Shown: positions 60,256 to 64,000 of the stretch, piece by piece
Layout of the letters: the number at the start of each line of letters is the position of its first letter
How positions within the stretch are numbered: the first letter of the stretch is position 1
DNA from: Pantoea sp. Mb-10
GTDB lineage: Bacteria > Pseudomonadota > Gammaproteobacteria > Enterobacterales > Enterobacteriaceae
DNA length: 64,000 nt
NCBI RefSeq assembly: GCF_021272205.1
Contig: NZ_JAJSDX010000006.1
Coordinates: forward strand, 124,001 to 188,000
Reading direction: 5' to 3'
Notes under the pieces: model-generated
The model's input: only the letters and a program-made list of their open reading frames with translations
The model's database searches: none
What the model was told of the DNA's origin: nothing
Position numbers and translations under genes: made by a program

Positions 60256-61482
60256 TTACGTTTTGCGGCTTGCTGCCTCCAGCGCATTGACCACAATCGC
60301 TGGCGTCAGCACTTGTGGCAGCACCTTAGGTGGACCGCCATCCGCAGGATACACCAGATACATCGGCAAGCCGCCTTGACCAAACTCGCTCATGGCGTCT
60401 TCCACATCTGGATTAAATTTTGTCGAATCGGCGACCATATACACCGCGCCGGCTTTTGCCAGTGCCGCTTTCACCCTTGGCGTGGAGAGCGACGTTTTTT
60501 CATTCACCTGGCACGTTATACACCAGGCCGCGGTAAAATCGACAAAAATGGGTTTGCCGCGACCCCGCTGCGCGGCAACCGCTTGCGGTGTCCACGCCGT
60601 TTTCGTGGATGAGGCATCAGCCCGAACGGTTTGTGTTTCCTGCTGTTTAAGCACACCCGGCAAGGGAGCCAGCACCGCCACGACTAAGAGTGCGGTGACA
60701 CCATAAAGGCCTTTGTACCCTTTCCCCGCCAAATGGCGATGCTGCGCCATGCCATAAAGCCAGCTGGCAAATGCCAGCACCACCGAGCCGGCCAACAACG
60801 TGGCCAGCGCGGTGGTGCCTGCCTGCTGCGCCAAGACCCAAAGCAGCCAGGCATAGGCGCCAAACATTGGAAAGGCCAGGCCGCGTTTTAGCGTGTCCAT
60901 CCAGGCACCCGGACGCGGTAAAAACCGGGCCAAATGCGGAAAGAGAGAGAGCAGCGTAAAGGGCGCCGCAAACCCCAGCGCGAGCGCAAAAAAGATGACG
61001 AGTGCAACGGTCGGCGGCTGCACCAGCGCATAGCCGATGGCGCTTGCCATAAACGGTGCGGCGCACGGCGTGGCCACCACAATCGCGAGGGCCCCCGTCA
61101 ACGCTGAGCGCAAGAACGCGCCGCGGTTTATCTCCAGCGCGCCCACGCGTTGTACAGCGAGACCCACCTCGAACACGCCCAATAAATTCAGCGCAGCGGC
61201 CAAAATAATGAGGGCCAGTAGCGCGATCACCAGCGGCGATTGCAGTTGAAACCCCCAGCCAACCGCCGCGCCGCCGGCGCGCGCGGCCAGCAATAGCCCG
61301 GCCAACGCCATCATGGCGACCACAACACCCAGTAAAAACCCCACCCCTTCACGCCGCGCGTGCGTGGCATTGTCCGTGTGCCGCAAAAGGCCAAGCGCTT
61401 TTAGCGAGATCACCGGAAAGACGCAGGGCATTAAATTGAGAATGATGCCGCCAATAAAGGCGGCCAGCATCGCAGTGAACAT
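60256..61482 (-). CDS. DsbD-like thiol:disulfide interchange protein with thioredoxin domain
   Basis: A 408 aa membrane protein. Eight or so TM helices carry the two redox Cys in LMPCVFPV (about residue 20) and VATPCAAPF (about residue 140), as in the beta domain of DsbD. The C-terminal periplasmic thioredoxin-like domain contains FTAAWCITCQ (about residues 323-332). It lacks the N-terminal alpha domain of full DsbD, as do ScsB-like and other accessory versions. It would carry reducing power from cytosolic thioredoxin to the periplasm, here plausibly to the peroxiredoxin encoded just upstream. Confidence 0.9.
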   Translation of the reverse strand: MFTAMLAAFIGGIILNLMPCVFPVISLKALGLLRHTDNATHARREGVGFLLGVVVAMMALAGLLLAARAGGAAVGWGFQLQSPLVIALLALIILAAALNLLGVFEVGLAVQRVGALEINRGAFLRSALTGALAIVVATPCAAPFMASAIGYALVQPPTVALVIFFALALGFAAPFTLLSLFPHLARFLPRPGAWMDTLKRGLAFPMFGAYAWLLWVLAQQAGTTALATLLAGSVVLAFASWLYGMAQHRHLAGKGYKGLYGVTALLVVAVLAPLPGVLKQQETQTVRADASSTKTAWTPQAVAAQRGRGKPIFVDFTAAWCITCQVNEKTSLSTPRVKAALAKAGAVYMVADSTKFNPDVEDAMSEFGQGGLPMYLVYPADGGPPKVLPQVLTPAIVVNALEAASRKT

Positions 61483-61497
61483 TGCTGGCCTCCGGTT

Positions 61498-62070
61498 TTA
61501 TTGAATTTGCGGGTGGCTGCTGTCGTACTGTTTCACGGCCGCCATTGCTTTATCGATATGCGTTTCTGGATTGCGGTCGGTGTAGCTCAGCAGAATGTCA
61601 CCGTCCGGCGCAATGACGTAAGAGGTGCGATCGGAAAGCGTTTTGCCTTTCATTTGCATCGTGGTTTGATACTGTGCAGCCACTTTTGCGCCCGGGTCAG
61701 CGGCCACCGCAAACTTGTCGCGACACTCCAGCTTAGAAAAATCGCTGACCTGCTCGGTATTCCCTGCGGTTACGCCAATGACGGTCGCGTGCATTTTGCT
61801 GAAATTGTCGGTGGCTTCGGCAAAGGCGTGCGCTTCTACCGTGCAGCCCGCGCTAAACGCCGCCGGGAAGAAATAGAGCACGACCGGGCCTTTTTGCAGC
61901 GCTTTTTGCAGCGAAAACGTGATGGGCTTACCCGCTAACGCGCCCTGAAGGGTAAAGTCAGGCGCCTTTGCGCCTACGGGCAACGCGGCGCTGGCGTGAA
62001 ATGCGGTGGTAGACAGCGCCAGAGCCGCCGTCAGCGAAAGGCCGGTTACAAATTTTTTCACCTTTTTCAT
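61498..62070 (-). CDS. exported AhpC/TSA-family peroxiredoxin
   Basis: A 190 aa precursor with a signal peptide of about 28 residues (ending ASAAL). The mature part is a peroxiredoxin fold with APDFTLQGALAG and the peroxidatic Cys in FFPAAFSAGCTVEAHAF (about residue 78), preceded by Phe-Ser-Ala rather than the classical Thr-x-x-Cys-Pro. A second Cys (LECRDKFAVAAD) may resolve. It would detoxify periplasmic peroxides using the DsbD-like neighbour. It is the first gene of the four-gene operon. Confidence 0.87.
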   Translation of the reverse strand: MKKVKKFVTGLSLTAALALSTTAFHASAALPVGAKAPDFTLQGALAGKPITFSLQKALQKGPVVLYFFPAAFSAGCTVEAHAFAEATDNFSKMHATVIGVTAGNTEQVSDFSKLECRDKFAVAADPGAKVAAQYQTTMQMKGKTLSDRTSYVIAPDGDILLSYTDRNPETHIDKAMAAVKQYDSSHPQIQ

Positions 62071-62121
62071 TCATCACTCCTGTCATTGCAATGCGTTGTT
62101 ATTGAACTGTCTCACTCTTTC

Positions 62122-62149
62122 AGTACGCTGCAAGAGCAGGTAAAGTTTC
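62122..62149 (-). promoter_or_regulatory. candidate ECF promoter of the peroxiredoxin-sigma operon
   Basis: On the minus strand GAAACT (62149-62144), a 16-base spacer and CGTACT (62127-62122). The AAC in the -35 and CGT in the -10 are typical of ECF promoters, and no good sigma-70 box overlaps. It lies about 52 bases before the peroxiredoxin start and would give autoregulation. Confidence 0.45.
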
Positions 62150-62206
62150 GCTGCTCTAAAAAAAGTTTTCGTATCTGTTCATTAATTGTCAATGAGGCGA
62201 ACTGAG

Positions 62207-62746
62207 ATGGCTCATACAACAGGATGCGTGCTGCTCATGGCGGGATTATTCTTCTCTTTAACGGCGCTGGCTGCCCCGGTGAAACAGCCGGATGTGGCGA
62301 CGCTGATCAATCAGCGACTTGCTTACATGAAGGACGTTGCAGGCTACAAAGCGGTCCATCACTTACCGATTGAGGATTTGGCGCAAGAAGACAAAGTGTT
62401 GGCCAGCTCGGTCAAAGAAGCCGAGTCGCTGGGGCTTGACGGCGACTCGGTTAAGCCTTTTGTCCAGGCACAAATGGATGCCGCAAAAGCTATTCAGTAC
62501 CGCTATCGTGCTGACTGGCTTGCTTCGCCAGAGACTAACTGGCAGCCCGCGCCGTTGGATCAGGTCAGGGCAAAAATCGGGGTGTTGAGCAGTGAAGTGC
62601 TGCAGGGAATCAGCGCGCAGCTCCATCGCGGCGATCGCTTCACTCAGCAGCATGCGTTTATGAAAAGCCTTAACCAACCGCATCTCTCAGAAGCGGATAA
62701 ACTGCGCCTTTGGAAAGCGTTACAGCGCATCACGCTGACGCACTAA
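62207..62746 (+). CDS. secreted chorismate mutase (AroQ gamma class)
   Basis: A 179 aa precursor with a signal peptide of about 24 residues (ending LAAPV). The mature protein is all-helical with ATLINQRLAYMKDVAGYK, EDKVLASSVKEAESLGLDGDSVKPFVQAQMDAAKAIQYRYRADW and a C-terminal helix, matching *AroQ enzymes of pathogens and plant-associated bacteria. It converts chorismate to prephenate outside the cytosol; suggested roles include interfering with host metabolism. The ATG at 62207 (after GAGG) is preferred to 62192. Its stop overlaps the stop of convergent hipA by four bases. Confidence 0.85.
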   Translation: MAHTTGCVLLMAGLFFSLTALAAPVKQPDVATLINQRLAYMKDVAGYKAVHHLPIEDLAQEDKVLASSVKEAESLGLDGDSVKPFVQAQMDAAKAIQYRYRADWLASPETNWQPAPLDQVRAKIGVLSSEVLQGISAQLHRGDRFTQQHAFMKSLNQPHLSEADKLRLWKALQRITLTH

Positions 62747-64000
62747 TCTTTTAGGCGCGCCAGCATGCGCAGCGTGTGCTCGAACAGGATGTCGACGATG
62801 CGCGGTGAAAAATCCGCCGGCAGGTGACGTACAACGCGCTCGATGGCGGGCGCGGTTTCAGCAACGAATTCATCAATAAGGCCAATCATTCGATTTTCAC
62901 TGAATCCCACCTGTTTGGCGGTGGCAAGAAAATGACGCGGAAAAATCGTCTCGATCGCGTTTTTTCTGCCTTTACTGCCTTTAAGACTCATTGCCAGTTT
63001 CAAATCGCGCCGATGGAGCCCGGTGCCGCCCATTACGGGGTACACGGAAATGATGTCGTAAAACGGCGTCAGTCGATAGCCACCGCCGCGCTCAATAAAC
63101 AGGGAAAAATTCTTGGCATGACCATCGGTCGCGCCAATCAGCCATTGGAACAGCTGAAATTTCATAAAAGTGGCGCGATCTTCCAGCGCCTGACGTGATC
63201 CCATCAGGAGTGCCATGATGTCGCTGATCCCCGGCCCCCCGTCAGATTCATACTTCATTGCCGAAGGGAGGCCAAAGGTTTGGCACATATCCTCCTGTGG
63301 CAAACGCAGCAGCTGCGTGCGCATGCTGTTCCAGCGCCGGTCAAAACGTTCCACCGCCAGTGCGCGGATCCCCTCCACCTGAATGATCTCGGCGTTGGGC
63401 ACGGCAAACCCCAGCGCGTCTGCCAGCGCGAGGCAGACAAATTCGTTTTCCACGCTTTCACGCATATCCAACGTGGCGTAAGGCTGTTTGATTTCACCCA
63501 TCGGCAGCTTGATGATGTGCGATGTCGCGGTGGCACCGTGCGGGATAGCCCAGCCGTTTTCAGTTTTTAGCAGGGCGGTTTTTTCCTGCGCGCCCGCGAC
63601 TGAAATCCGGAAATCGCCGGCGTCGGTAATCATGCCCAGCGGAATATTTGACTGATAAGCGCTGAGTACGCGCGCCAGTTTTTCATGGGTTAAGGTTTCA
63701 TAATCCAGCGTCGACGTCTGCGGCGGGTGTTCGGGTGGCAACAGCATCACGGCACCCACGCTGTCTTTACCGACTTCCCACAACAGGTCAAACGGCTGGC
63801 GCGAACGTGCCTGATAGCGTGCCACAATGCGCTCGCGCACCTGCGGGTTATCAGGCAATAGGTTATCGAAATAGTTGATGACCGCCGCGCCGGAGATGAC
63901 CGGCTGCTGCAACGGCAGAGAGAGCGAAAGCGGCCGGGCCAAGCGGTGATCGAGCCAGCTCTCATGATATTGAAAACTGTGCGCCCCGTTTGTGTCGCGA
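62743..64000 (-). CDS. hipA: HipA serine/threonine kinase toxin (5' end outside window)
   Basis: The frame is open to the right edge: about 418 codons with the N-terminal 20-30 residues missing. It follows E. coli HipA very closely: ARPLSLSLPLQQ, FDNLLPDNPQVRERIV, DFRISVAGAQEKTALL (containing the autophosphorylated Ser), the catalytic ATDGHAKNFS, and the metal-binding YDIIS. It phosphorylates glutamyl-tRNA synthetase in E. coli and causes growth arrest. The usual hipB antitoxin gene would lie upstream, beyond position 64000, so whether the module is complete is unknown. The active-site residues are intact. Confidence 0.92.
   Translation of the reverse strand, partial: RDTNGAHSFQYHESWLDHRLARPLSLSLPLQQPVISGAAVINYFDNLLPDNPQVRERIVARYQARSRQPFDLLWEVGKDSVGAVMLLPPEHPPQTSTLDYETLTHEKLARVLSAYQSNIPLGMITDAGDFRISVAGAQEKTALLKTENGWAIPHGATATSHIIKLPMGEIKQPYATLDMRESVENEFVCLALADALGFAVPNAEIIQVEGIRALAVERFDRRWNSMRTQLLRLPQEDMCQTFGLPSAMKYESDGGPGISDIMALLMGSRQALEDRATFMKFQLFQWLIGATDGHAKNFSLFIERGGGYRLTPFYDIISVYPVMGGTGLHRRDLKLAMSLKGSKGRKNAIETIFPRHFLATAKQVGFSENRMIGLIDEFVAETAPAIERVVRHLPADFSPRIVDILFEHTLRMLARLKD

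Overview
The window looks like part of a large plasmid, or plasmid-derived segment, of an Erwiniaceae-type enterobacterium (Pantoea, Erwinia or a relative). The codon usage and moderately high GC fit that group. The thiO-thiS-thiG-thiF order is, from background knowledge, the one carried on the large Pantoea plasmids often called LPP-1. The assignment to a genus is inference; there is no rRNA or housekeeping gene to test it. No insertion sequence, tRNA, CRISPR array or replication initiator was recognised.

Region 1 (1-34.3 kb) is accessory metabolism. It has a lumazine synthase fragment, a TPP riboswitch with thiOSGF, exporters, a lipid kinase, a secreted esterase, several SDR and flavin oxidoreductases, an EAL protein overlapping an AraC regulator, a chemoreceptor with a sigma-28-type promoter, and a secreted lactonase. 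Its most coherent block (15.3-23.0 kb) is a secreted histidine acid phosphatase, a LacI regulator with two matching operators, an AfuABC-like ABC transporter and an inositol-monophosphatase-family enzyme. Together these read as a dephosphorylate/import/dephosphorylate route for phosphorylated sugars or inositol phosphates.

Region 2 (34.3-38.4 kb) is visibly AT-rich and holds the most unusual locus. Six tandem paralogous genes for acidic 83-90 aa proteins sit each in its own roughly 430-490 bp unit. The last is followed after one base by a zeta/PezT-like P-loop toxin kinase. The units fall into two types (A and B) whose spacers co-segregate with the protein type, in the order A-B-B-A-B-A-toxin. 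I do not recognise the small-protein family. By position the last copy is the antitoxin, and the array looks like an expanded, diversified antitoxin (immunity) array.

Region 3 (38.5-59.0 kb) is an IncP (RP4/RK2)-type conjugation module. On the minus strand it carries trbA-B-C-D-E-F-G-H-I-J-K-L-M-N and a trbP/TraX gene in canonical order. On the plus strand it carries kleE-, korA-, korB-, kfrB- and kfrC-like genes plus traG and traF. Six exact copies of the KorB operator core TTTAGC(C/G)GCTAAA and several KorA-like sites tie it into one regulon. No relaxase, oriT, incC/ParA partner or replication gene lies in the window.

Region 4 (59.0-64.0 kb) has a peroxiredoxin, a DsbD-like thiol reductase, an ECF sigma factor and an NrsF-type anti-sigma factor in one apparent operon with an ECF-like promoter. 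It ends with a secreted chorismate mutase and a HipA kinase cut by the window edge.
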